Below, one piece after another: positions 36,911 to 64,000 of a DNA stretch of 64,000 nt. Source of the DNA: Sympetrum striolatum (Eukaryota > Arthropoda > Insecta > Odonata > Libellulidae); the NCBI GenBank assembly GCA_947579665.1, contig OX388350.1, positions 90,601,152-90,665,151 of the forward strand, given 5' to 3'. Each line of letters begins with the position of its first letter. Positions within the stretch are counted from its first letter, which is position 1. The notes beneath the pieces were generated by a model. That model was not told where the DNA came from, did not search any database, and saw only the letters and a list, made by a program, of their open reading frames with translations. Both the position numbers and the translations under genes were made by a program.

Positions 36911-39889
36911 TTGCGAGGGAAAAATTTAAATCTAAAGGAAAATAAAAATATTCAGAAAGTACATTCAGCGGTAGGAATTATATATAACACCCACGTAAAT
37001 AGGCAAGTAGAAACGCATGATCTTAGTCCCCGAAATAGAATCAGTAGCATTGACAATAAAGAGAAATTCAATTCAAAAATCGTTACGGTTATTCCAAACA
37101 GAAATCCAACTTTAAAGCGCGAACTCAGAGATCTAAAAATAATAGTCGTGAATTGCAGAAGCATACGTAATAAGCAGGTGGAATTTCTTAACCTTACAAG
37201 GAGCACTGGCGCGGATATCATACTAGGATCTGAGAGTTGGTTAAGCGAAGACTTTAATTCAAGCGAGATATTTCCTCCAGATTATGTGATATATCGCAAA
37301 GATAGACAGGGTAGAGTAGGCGGTGGAGTTTTTATCGCTGTAAAGAACCATTTGATTAGTCAGCGAGATGAGTTAGTAGAAAATAGCAGGAGCGAAATGA
37401 TTTGGTGCTCGATTTTAAGACCTAACGGTAGTAAGATTTATGTTTGTTCATTGTATCGTCCTCCCGATGGCGAAATTGATTGTATTGACGATTTATCCGG
37501 GACGTTACAGATAATCGGTGAAAAAGTAAAAGATCCCATCATAGTTGTAGGAGGAGATTTTAACCTACCACATATTAATTGGCGGAATTTAACATGCTCC
37601 AACTCTAGTAGAGAGAGAAAAGTTTCTCAAAAATTAATCGATACTTTCTCCTTGCATGCGATGGAACAGGTAAAAATGACGAAGACTCGAACGACTCGTG
37701 CGGGTGAAGGTAATATCCTAGATTTACTAGCCCCCACCCACCCACAATTGATAGCTAATCTCGATATAGTTGACGGTATTTCAGACCATAATGTCATAAT
37801 GGCGGAGATGAAAGCAGTAGCGGTTAAATCTCTTAAGCCACCGAGGCAAGTATATGTAATTCGCAAAGCTAATTTTTCGGAGTTTAGGGTTTATATTAAC
37901 GAGTGCAAGGATGATTTTTTCCGCTTCTTGGGTGCAAATTCAGTAAATGATAGTTGGATAGAGTTTCTCCGGATAATCAAAGAAGGTTTAATTAAATTTG
38001 TTCCTACTAAGAGCGTGCGTGAGCGTAAAGAGCCACGGTGGACGAAACCTAAATTACGAGCATTACATAGGAAGCAAAGAGTCATTCACTCGCGATGGAG
38101 AAAACTCAAAGCATGCGGAACGAACCATGAGCTCGAAGAACAAAACTATAGAGAAGTGCGAAAGTTAGTTAAGGAAGAAGCGCGAAAAGAATACCAGGAA
38201 TATAGATCTCGAACCCTATTAGAATCATTAGGTGGCGATCAGAAAGAATTTTGGTCATACGTGCGTGAGACCCGTGGAGGTCAGTTTTCTGTGCCTAGCC
38301 TCATAAGCGCAGAGGGAATTACCGTAAATAAATCAGAAGATAAAGCTAACTTACTTAACAGGCACTACCAGAAATGCTTCACTGTAGACAATGGTCAAGT
38401 TAAGGATTTTACCTCGCGCATTGATTCAGAGATGTGTCCCATCGAGATATCGGTTGATGGAATTGGAAAATTATTGTGAGATATTGATAGGAAAAAGGCG
38501 CCAGGACCCGAAGGTATTCCCGCTGTTGTAATAAAAACTTTAGCCGATGAAATTGCTCCGCTTCTACAGATTTTCTATCAGAAATCATTGGATGAGGGAA
38601 CCGTCCCAATGTCGTGGAAAAAAGCTAATGTCACTCCGGTGCCTAAGAAAGGGCGCGCGTCAAAACCAGATGATTGTAGGCCTATTTCATTAACTTCAAT
38701 TTTTTGCAAAATAATGGAGCATATTATAGCGAGCTCTATCATGCGCTTTCTTTCTGAAAAGGGAGCAATCAGTCAGAGCCAGCACGGATTTCGTAAAGGT
38801 AGGTCTTGTGAGACCCAGTTAGCGCTTTTTATGAATGACGTATCTAAAGCAGCAGACGGCGGTGTTAGATCAGACGCAGTTTTCCTAGATTTCAGGAAAG
38901 CTTTCGACACAGTTTCTCACGAAAAGCTTATCCAAAAGCTAAGTGCCTACGCGATCGACGAAAAAGTTATCAGATGGACCAAATCTTTTCTAGAAAACAG
39001 ATCTCAGCGAGTTGCGTTAGATGGAGTTTTATCCGAAGAAATAAGTATCACATCAGGAGTTCCACAGGGAAGTGTTCTTGGTCCAATCTTATTTCTAATT
39101 TACATTAACGACCTCGTAGATAACGTAAAGAGTAAGGTTAGATTATTTGCCGATGATACCCTGATATACAGAGAGATTTTGACAGAAAACGATTGTAATG
39201 TGCTTCAAGACGACCTGGACGTAATATCAGGATGGTGTAAAGATTGGCAGCTGGATTTAAATATAAATAAATGCGTTGCCATGAGTTTTACGCGCTCCAC
39301 AAACATAATTCCCGCGCAGTACCAAATCTCAGGTCATCCATTAGAGTTAGTTCACGACAACAAATACCTAGGAGTCACGTTTAGCAGTAACTTATCTTTT
39401 AAAGAACATATTCGAGATGCGATAGGAAAAGCGAATAGAATGCAAAGATTAACTGGTAGAACGTTGAGAGGATGCTCATCGAGAGTCAAAGAAATAGCTT
39501 ACTTTTCTCTTATTCGTCCGAGTCTTGAATACTGCTGTGCGTTTTGCGACGCACACGAAGTAGGTTTAGTCTCAGATTTAGAGATGGTCCAGCGTAGAGC
39601 AGCCCGATTCATCTGCGGGGATTTCAGGTTTGATAGCAGCGTTACGGCAATGATAGAGTCCCTCGGTTGGAATTCACTACAGATGAGAAGATCTGAATAT
39701 CGTCGGAAACTTTTCGAAAAGTTCAATCGTTCAGAATTTGTAGACGAAGTAAGTGAAATGTAAGTGCCAGTAAGGAGTGAACGCGATCTCCGAGAGGCAT
39801 CGACGAAGCGTTATAGGGAAGTAATCGCAAGGACGGATAATTACTTTTGGTCGTTTTTTCCCCAAGCTATTAGAGATGCTAATAGGTAG
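36911..39889 (+). pseudogene. CR1 ORF2: AP endonuclease and reverse transcriptase, two internal stops
   Basis: A 2,979-bp frame, 992 codons if the two stops (TGA 38477-38479, TAA 39761-39763) are counted as sense. APE-type endonuclease: NCRSIRNK, GGDFNLPHINW around residue 215, ISDHN around 290. RT: SWKKANVTPVPKKG, RPISLTS, SQHGFRKGRSCETQL, DFRKAFDTVSH near 660, GVPQGSVLGP near 716, FADDT near 745, KYLGVTF. The C-terminus has QRRAARFICGDF and ends DANR. The related copy at 34.2-34.6 kb has leucine where the second stop is, showing that stop is a private mutation. Confidence 0.95.
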
Positions 39890-39999
39890 GAATGCATAAT
39901 GGTGGTGTATTACACCCCCTGCCATACGCCTCTGGCGGCTCGCGGGGTATATATCTAAATCTAAAAAAGGGAAATAATTTGCCTGTGTATCTCTGAAGG

Positions 40000-41381
40000 T
40001 TGAGAGAAAAAAACACACACTGTGGGAAAGCGCATATTAAAAAAGAGAGTACGGAAAAACGCCGAAGACACAAACATTATTTTAAAGTTGAGAAAATAAC
40101 AATGAAATAAAACAGAAGCAAAACGTTTTTTAGTGGGCTTTGCGTCCCAGACAACGTCTCGTCTTCAGTTGATCAGTATCGCACTAGCGAGCATTATAAC
40201 GCGCTAAGTTTATAAGCGTTTTACTTCGGCCGGTTTTTGTTTAAACTGGAGCAATCTCTCTCCATTCCATTATTAAATTATCACCATTTACACGACTCTT
40301 CCAGATTTCCTTTACATAATTTGTAAAAATGATTTTTTCCATGTTGATTTAAATTCATTTACCTCTAATTAGTTATCATAGTTCCTCTACATGCTCTTTT
40401 CTTTATTCTGATAATTTCTTGGCGAATATTCGTCATTTGCTTTTAGTACTGGTCAGAGGAAGATGCATAACAGATAAACCCGATAAGGTGCTAATTAATG
40501 CATTCCAGTGCAAATTGTTATTCATAGAAGCACTGTGTTTTCCTCTTTCTAACTGAAAATAGCAATTCCCTCCCTCCTCGTCTTAGCCATACCCCTGAGC
40601 TGTACGGTAGTTAAGTAGTAGTAAATAAATAAATAGAAAACGTTCTCTCAGCCTTCAACAAACTTCCCCTCATTGGTCTCGGCCTTTCTTATCGAGCGCC
40701 TTGAGCAGCTAATTCCAGCCGAGGTCTGATGAAAAGGCCACCACACCTTTTCAGTTTTATTTTGCAGACTGAATGGAAGGCCTACGGCGACAGTCGTATA
40801 TGAAAGGCTGTGCTGACGACACAAGGTAAAGATGTTTTCTTTGACGATTCACTTACTCTATTATTCACCGTTAATAACGATAGTTATGATAGTGATGTTC
40901 TATAGCCAAAATATGGGTATGTTTTCCAGGTAAAAAACAATGAGTTGACAATTTTAACGTGTCAAAGAATTTTGCCATTCCAGGAGTAATGTCATTGGAA
41001 GAGAGAAATGACAGGCAGAATAGATCCACCAGAAAAAGTACCACAGCAAATGATAAAAGCCTGGATTCCAGGAAAATGAGGTATTCTGTATGAGTAGCGG
41101 TCATTGGTGTATTGACTGTATCAGCAGGAGTGGAGGACCATGAGAAGGACACCTTCCAAGCATTGACACCCGAAGGCATGAAGCGAAAGCAGACTTATTA
41201 GGGCAATTGTTAGGAACTAACTGTAAACAGTATTACAACAAACTCCGAATATAATGCGCCAAATGACTTTTGCGTTGACATGAGAAATGACATCGACTAA
41301 ATTTAAGGAATCATCAAGATTTCTGACAACATTTGTATGCATTGAGCATAAAAATACACTAACCTAAGAAAATAGCAAAAC
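40000..41381. other. No gene recognised
   Basis: Sequence after the CR1 3' end. A tail-like AGTAGTAGTAAATAAATAAATAG at 40614-40637 could end an old retroposon. No coding motif found. Confidence 0.4.
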
Positions 41382-42640
41382 TCACTTCCCGGAAAAGTAC
41401 AGAGTTGAAACTCGAGGGATCGCTAGAAGCCCTAAATATCCGACGAAAACTATAAAGACATCTTCAAAGATTATCCACGGTTCGACGCTAGGTCAGGGCA
41501 AATATTCTCCCATTTAAAATGCATTGCGACGATTCTTAGTATTTTTTAAATCACTTCCCGATAACATAGAAACTTGAAACTCGGCATGTATATAGAGATA
41601 ATGAATATAATTTATGTACGCTATTTAACGTTTCTCTGATTGTCCTTGGTTCGATCCCAGAGAGCCATTTACAAACCTCAATGCACTTCTTATGAAGATA
41701 ACTGAATCCAGTTTTAGATACTTGCCGGCATGATATCGACTTCAAACTTTGCATTATTCATATTCCTTCTCCGGATTCATTCATATATACAAATAGGATA
41801 CAAATTCACAGGCATAACCGCAAGCGTCATTTACTTGAAATTTTTACAGCGTATAGGCCCTAACATGAAACCCCCAGGCGACTTTGAACCTCAGTGTTAT
41901 GAGTTCGATGCCAGAAGGCCCAAAAGTCACGATTTTTTCCCTTTAAATGCATTGCTTTGGTTTTCGGGAATTAAAAAAAAAATACTTCCCGGATAGGTAG
42001 AGAATCGAAACTCAAGGAGCCTTTAGATATGGTCATGATCTATCGAAAACATTAATGAATTTTACAGAAAATGTCTTGGTCTCGATGCTAGGACGATGCA
42101 AAAATCTCTCATTTAAAGTACATTGGGGTAATTTCCCATTTTTTCTTTTTGATACACTTATCGAAATGAAAGGAAGGTCTTGCTTTGCTAGAAGATGTAT
42201 ATTAATAATCGGTTTAAGAAAAATATTTAGATAAGACCATTCTGTAACTGGTTTCGATGCCAGAGCACATTAAAATTTCTTACATAAGGAATATCTGTGA
42301 AAAGTAGGACGTCGTTTGAGGAAGTTGCAGCAAATATTTCTGCTTGATTTTTCATACATAGTTAGAGATGGTGATCTTCTATTGTGCCTCATAGTAAGTA
42401 TGACCAGGAAGACCCGAGTTCGATGCCGGACGAATAAATTGCAGCGAATTTTAAGAATATTTTCAATCCTTTTTTTCTTTTGAAGACCCTCTCGATATGA
42501 TTCCGACTTGAAATTAGTGTTTTCGATATGCTTGCAGTATGCAAGCAATATTTTACACGTATATATATGAATGAATCCGGAGAAGGAATTATATATAATA
42601 GTTATCCGGAGAAACGTCTATATATAATAGATAGATACAG
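41382..42640 (+). repeat. Dispersed ~160-bp monomer array, longest forward copy
   Basis: Monomers with cores at about 41490 (GGTTCGACGCTAGG), 41649 (CCTTGGTTCGATCCCAGA), 41900 (GAGTTCGATGCCAGAAGG), 42090 (GTCTCGATGCTAGGACG), 42253 (GTTTCGATGCCAGAG) and 42418 (GAGTTCGATGCCGGACG). The first part parallels 31.99-32.3 kb, and the second part parallels 24.06-25.4 kb without the MITE. Downstream, the unusual strings ATATGCTTGCAGTATGCAAGC and TATCCGGAGAAACGTCTATA are shared with 25.32-25.40 kb. The window therefore holds overlapping pieces of one longer repeat. Confidence 0.78.
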
Positions 42641-43893
42641 GGACTTAAAGTTGACCTAATTTTGCGAAAAATACCAGTCATATATTAAAATTCTTCATGT
42701 CAAAACCGATGCTGAACCCATTAGAGGAAATTCATCGAATAAACACAACGCCGTATTATAAACCTGCACTTTGTCCTTCAAAACACTTGATTTTAATGAT
42801 CACAGTTGAGTATTTGCATAGTTTTTGTGTCAAAATAGCAAACATTGGAATTTTAGCATCTATCACACTTTGTAGGTTATCAGCAGCATATAATGTCCGT
42901 TTTCTTTCACCCTTACTGGGTCGAGAGGTCCGACTTAAACGCCAATGCTTCAACTCGTCAACGTGGTCTGTTCGAAACACAGGCGCTCGCTCGAACAAGG
43001 AACTGGTAAGTAGTTCCAACAGTATGACCAAAAAACGATAGCAACCGCGCTTAAACAAACCAATGGTTACGGTGAACATGATGTACATGTATGTGTATAT
43101 TAGGCTGGGCCGAAAAAACGTTTTTTTTTCAGATCAAATTTGCCCTCTGCGGGAATGTTGTGTGCTGATATGAGGATCTCGCATACGAAGTTATTCCGAA
43201 ACCGGATAGTATTAACCACTGCTGCTTGAGCCCTTAAGTTTAAAAATTTACTAACTTACAGGCGCAAATGAGAAACAAACGCTTATGAAGACAGGTATTG
43301 TAAATATTGACATTTTAGTAAGTATCGACGTTTTATTGATATCTATGTATTACGTTTAATAAATTTTATATTTATTTAACGCAATCTATGGTTTTACGAC
43401 GCCTGGGAATGGTCAACAAATTCTTAGTGTAGGCAACCCGCAACGCGACCTGGCGATTCTGGCGAGATGGGACATCGCCTTACATTTGGCATTTTGAAAG
43501 CCGTCATTGTCATAATTTTCCTATTTCTCATATTTTATTCCGTTCGGAATGTCTCGGTTGTCGTTCGGCGTAAAGTAAATCGTGGAAAAACTTACAAAAT
43601 TAATATTTTTGACATAATAATTAATTTTGACGAATGATGAGGATTTCAATGTCTTAGTCAGGTACGGGAGGGTTGGGGACGTTCACATCCAAGGGATTCA
43701 AATGGAATTACCGCAGCATTGTCATCACTTCCATCCGAGGAAAAATCCCCGATACAATCAGAAACTAAGAATATGATTATCACAAGTGGAGATCAAGTGA
43801 CTGACTTCTGTTCAGATACAACGCGATTACTCCTTCAAGACATCCGCGGCTCCAAATTTCAAAGATTTTTTTGACTTAACTACTCGCTGCGTT

Positions 43894-44154
43894 TTACAGG
43901 TTAATTTCTGATAGCTGAGTATCCTGTCGAAACGTACATACCGTATTAGTGAAGAGATGACTAAACACACTGTAGAAGCCGCCACAGACTACCACTGAGT
44001 TCTTCAACTGGAGATCTGTGAACTGCTTTTCCCTCAACATTACGATTTTAAACCTACCTGTATCATTTTCCATTTGTCTAAATTGGTCTAACAGGTCCAC
44101 GGAGCATTCCTGTATACTACCTGCATTACTTTCGCAGGTGTAAAAATATTTCAA
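43894..44154 (-). CDS. Possible gustatory-receptor-like C-terminal exon(s), partial
   Basis: The minus strand carries LDQFRQMENDTGRFKIVMLR, EKQFTDLQLKNSVVVCGGFY and SVFSHLFTNT, followed at 43943 by a donor-like GTATGT. The order (acidic helix, an LQL..-VV-x-CGGF motif, a small residue-rich last helix) is reminiscent of the seventh helix of insect gustatory receptors. I could not find the conserved final exon (TYxxxLxQF) downstream or the earlier exons upstream. It may be a fragment or a chance frame. An internal GT-AG intron is also possible at about 44057. Confidence 0.27.
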   Translation of the reverse strand: MKYFYTCESNAGSIQECSVDLLDQFRQMENDTGRFKIVMLREKQFTDLQLKNSVVVCGGFYSVFSHLFTNTVCTFRQDTQLSEINL

Positions 44155-45651
44155 AACGGTGGACGAAAAAGCTACACCCGATTAACAAAACAGCAGTTAA
44201 CAGCTAAACGATCAATTCATGACAAAATAAAAAGATCAAGTCTTAAAACAAACCATTTTTAAAATGACGTGTAAAACCGCAACTACCAAACCAAAATGTC
44301 CAAGCACAACCCATTAAACATATTCGGGAGGAATTCAACTAAAACCAAAGTCATTTTTAAAAACCTCTGGAAAATTCTTATAAACAAATGTTTCTCATTT
44401 TAATAGTTCACACTTTTTACAGCAAAATCCAGTTAATCTCGTGACCAATTAAAAATAATAAAAAGGTTGACTTTTTCAAGTATTGTGCAATGGAAAGCCG
44501 GGTCATGTTTATCAACTATAACCTAGCAACGAATATTTACATTAGATAGAATGGAAGATCTTGAGTTTACGACATTCGATGAATTAAAGACGAATAAAAC
44601 AACGAACTTTTCATACTAACTAAACAAGAAAATGTATGAAAGCTGAAAATCTTATTTAGTTCCGCTAATTTAACAGCAGATGAATAACGAGTTATTATAA
44701 AAGGAAGAATGTTCAATAGCATAAGATGTAGCATTAATATAGAGATACGATAAATAACCGTGAAGAAAATAACATTTTCACCATTCCCTCCAACGGAGAG
44801 TAAACGCAGCTCCTGCACGCAATAAAGTTGCATTGAAGTGGCGTGGAAGAAAGGTCTGGAAACGAATACCCATTCTAAATGATTAAACCTAGATCGGTCG
44901 AACAATAAGAGATGATCCGCAGAAATTTAACGAGAATTTTCACTGGTTCTCTGTCGTTCTGACCCACCGAACTGTTAATAAGAACGTAAACGTAGTAAAA
45001 TCTAAAACATTCCTGTACGGTCAGCATGAATGTACCTCTTTGAATGGCTCGCAGAACTCCTTGGACCAATGATTCCCAACCTCTGGTCCGTGTATCTCTA
45101 TGGATACGGAAGTTTAAATCGTCCGTTACCACAATACAATTTTTCTCAACGAGTGCAACAGTAAATCAAATTTTAGCGCGCAAAATAATCGATGCCTGAA
45201 TGTGATTTTCTTTCGTTATAATAAGTAATACTTAAAAACATTACCGCTGAGAGTAAAGAGACGTGAATCTTCGTGACAACAAGAGAATATTGAAAGATGC
45301 AAGGAATTCAGAACCACTAACGAGGACCAATACGAAAAACAACATTACCTCTAATTGGTAACGTTTCTTACCTTTAGAAATCAATCCCGGCGAATGAAAA
45401 CTAATAATCCGCAACCACCGACAAATAATATACTTCACTTCCTTCCCGCTGTGCCTTTCAGTCTGACGCTGGTCACGACATCTATTGATTATAGAACATA
45501 CATACTGCACCGCGTGTGGAGACTGCGAGGCTTGTGGGTAATAGTAGCAGACGATACTGCGGATCGGAATTCACGATTTATCTCCACGAATAATTATGAT
45601 TGCAGAAAGAAATACTCAACGCACATTTACTTTCCTTTAACTTATGAATTC

Positions 45652-45657
45652 TTTAAT
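45652..45657 (-). promoter_or_regulatory. Probable polyadenylation signal of PSMA2
   Basis: ATTAAA on the minus strand, about 115 nt after the PSMA2 stop codon. This is the first good poly(A) hexamer I see downstream, and it implies a 3' UTR of about 130-150 nt. It is inferred from position; no transcript evidence is available. Confidence 0.5.
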
Positions 45658-45771
45658 ATTTGAGTAAAACATCAGATGCAAATATGCAACACAAAGATTT
45701 ACACAGTTCATTCAAAAATACTTTTAACAAGTGGCAGAAAACCTCAACTTGTTCCAAATATGCATCCTTTC

Positions 45772-62248
<16,477 letters not shown>

Positions 62249-63334
62249 GATTACCAAGCATTCAAGAATAATCGATTGTCATCTTCAACTAGCTTTTCTG
62301 ATCTGGCTGACACCTATCAGAGGAAAACTAAATCTCGAGTTCCACTTCTCCTTTGTTATTCTAGTGCCTAACGATAAGCGCGATTACCATGCAGAGAGGA
62401 ATTAAAAGTGGGCTACATTTAGTGGGAAAAAAAATTAAAACCCAAACAGACCTCTTCTAGAAATTTACCTAGAATTTACCATAAACTGGGACTCCATAAT
62501 ATTTCTTCTGTTCTTTAAGCGAAACAAACATAATCATACAGTTGCATCTATTACAACAGGAATCTGTTAATTGTGAACACTGAGAGCACCGAATATCTAC
62601 ATTATTCTTCGTGATGATAATGAATTTTCGAGAAAGTAATATTTATTCTGTGTCCAATTCATAATCACCAACCGTTTGCCAATGAGCATTTCCAAATCTA
62701 TGTGAAACACGCCAATGAAAAATTCAACTTTTCCAAGACAAAAATTGTCCAATGATTCTAATCTTCTCAGCTATCTACTCAAGTGCTGTACCCACGATGA
62801 AATTTTCTTTGCACGCTTCACTTTAACTAATCTCTTCCGAAGGTTTCCCTATTCTCAGTACTGATACTTTTTCATTCCTTTGATTGTGAAGACAAAACAA
62901 CTAATTGTTATCTTTAGGATAAACAATAAGCTTTCCTACGTAGCCGTAAATTTGATCTAGATAATTGTTTCTTTGTTGTAACTCCAAATGCTAAAATCTC
63001 AGGTTTCCTATTCATAGATTAAACCATCAATTAGAGAGCTAATTTTTTAATGTATTTTTATGATTCTTTACCGTAAAAGCATTAACTTGATTAAAAGATC
63101 ACTAAGATTGTTTACAGCCTCAACATTTTTGTGTATTTTATCAAAATTCCTGCAATTCGGAATAAAAAGGAATGAGCAATAATCAAATTAAAAATCTATC
63201 TTTAACTTACCTTTATTTGGACCTTATCTAGATTGTGTAATGCCACACACTGATTTATTTCAAAAGGAAAAAAGTCTACAAGCAATATAAATGAATTTCA
63301 TATGCACTTTCATACTAACATTTTGACAAATCTG
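62249..63334. other. PSMA2 5' flank
   Basis: Upstream of the PSMA2 start codon. No TATA box at a defined start site, no upstream ORF of note and no GC-rich island. The promoter must lie here but I cannot place it. Confidence 0.4.
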
Positions 63335-63445
63335 AGGTTGAACCCTAATAGTCTTGGGTTCGAGAAGTGAAAAATAGTGACTTTGCTGGACCCAGGTCTC
63401 CCAATTTTCAGGCATGCACTCTAACCACTGAATTACCAAGCCACA
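63335..63445 (-). repeat. tRNA-like SINE fragment upstream of PSMA2
   Basis: On minus: GGCTTGGTAATTCAGTGGTT, AGAGTGCATGCCTG and GGGAGACCTGGGTCC, an A-box and a decayed B-box region. A second TTCGAACCC-like motif occurs near 63357. Similar heads are at 55.1 and 1.35 kb, so these may be one SINE family. Confidence 0.5.
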
Positions 63446-64000
63446 TCCTTCTCACTACAGTAATGGGATGATTTATGAGCAATGAAGATACCTTCCATCG
63501 AAGACTATTAGGTAAATAATAAGTAATCTATAATCAACATCCATGTCAACTTTTTATAATCTTAAAATTTTGAAATTGGGCAGCTTATGGTACTTGAATT
63601 GTACGATAGCACAGCCACAAACTACTTAAGTCACTATTGCAATGGTTATTTTCAGGGTTACCGATTTCTAAGGACAACCAGGGGTATGCCACACCCTTAG
63701 ATCTTTTTCCGCAACAATTTCTTTTCCGGTGTACGGGTGGTTGCACCATATGGTCACCATCCATAGGAAGGGAATGTGGAAAGTGTTTTAATTTTAAAGA
63801 AAAGGTGATGATTGGGTGGTGGAAACCCACGCTAAGAAAGACGCAGGCTTCTGGGCGTGGGAGGTGAGAAAACTTAGTTGGTAAAATAGTTAGCATACAC
63901 AGCTCGAGCAGGGTGGTCAATCTCTAAATGGGAGTAGAGGACTCCTGAACCACTCAGTGTTCACTCCGTTTGTGTGCATTCCCCACAGATTTTTGTGTGT

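Larger units (their letters stand above)
35380..39965 (+). mobile_element. Nearly full-length CR1 non-LTR retrotransposon
   Basis: A 5' leader of several hundred bp, an ORF1 (35830-36827) and an ORF2 (36911-39889), then a short 3' UTR with GTGTATTACACCCCCTGCC and a terminal ATCTAAATCT-type tail. The 3' end is fixed by comparison with the minus-strand copy at 34160-34651. The 5' end is uncertain and could extend to about 35230. ORF1 is visibly GC-rich compared with the surroundings. Disrupted by one frame change in ORF1 and two stops in ORF2, so not autonomous, but otherwise well preserved. Confidence 0.93.

Noticed and set aside
44567..45132. 112- and 85-codon minus frames near the receptor-like exon
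   Set aside because: Considered as upstream exons of the possible gustatory receptor, but no transmembrane pattern or splice sites could be matched with confidence.

Overview
This is a stretch of nuclear DNA from an animal, most likely an arthropod. It is AT-rich, genes are split by long introns, and most of the sequence is transposon debris of metazoan type: CR1/Jockey and RTE non-LTR retrotransposons, PIF/Harbinger, hAT and Tigger/pogo-like DNA elements, fold-back MITEs and tRNA-like SINEs. I cannot name the species from sequence alone. No bacterial-style operon, CRISPR array, rRNA or credible functional tRNA gene was seen. | The one intact host gene is PSMA2, the proteasome core subunit alpha-2. 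It lies on the minus strand from 62248 down to 45772 in six coding exons with canonical GT-AG junctions. The exons total 705 nt (234 codons plus stop), the same length as the vertebrate protein. Introns 1-3 are short (125, 99 and 824 bp). Introns 4 and 5 are swollen to about 5.9 and 8.9 kb by insertions: a hAT element with perfect 8-bp target duplications, a palindrome-bearing MITE, a decayed CR1-like LINE and a block of a dispersed repeat family. | Layout. 1-5 kb: mostly unassigned AT-rich DNA with one tRNA-like SINE. 5-6.8 kb: a minus-oriented array of diverged ~155-170 bp monomers. 8.9-14.2 kb: a MITE with 4-bp target duplications, a Tigger-like element and two fold-backs. 14.7-18.9 kb: a decayed autonomous PIF/Harbinger element, with a multi-exon HARBI1-like nuclease on plus and a Myb-partner-like coiled-coil remnant on minus. 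20-26 kb: SINE, MITE, RTE endonuclease and RT fragments, and an array copy carrying a Harbinger-type MITE whose empty site is visible in a second array copy. 26.5-32.8 kb: array pieces and several Jockey/CR1 RT corpses. 33.7-40 kb: RTE 3' ends in head-to-head orientation, a 5'-truncated young CR1 copy (minus) and a nearly full-length CR1 (plus) with an esterase-like ORF1 and an ORF2 broken by two stops. 41.4-42.6 kb: another array. 43.9-44.2 kb: a possible gustatory-receptor-like exon. 45.7-62.25 kb: PSMA2. 62.3-64 kb: upstream DNA with a tRNA-like SINE. | I found no new multi-gene biological system. The least explained signal is the dispersed array family (5-6.8, 24-25.4, 26.6-26.8, 32-32.8, 41.4-42.6 and 52.9-53.75 kb). 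Its monomers share a B-box-like GGTTCGATCCCAG core and in places form a ~310-bp two-monomer higher-order repeat. Coordinates of exons come from hand translation. Boundaries of decayed transposons are approximate unless a terminal repeat or target duplication is stated.
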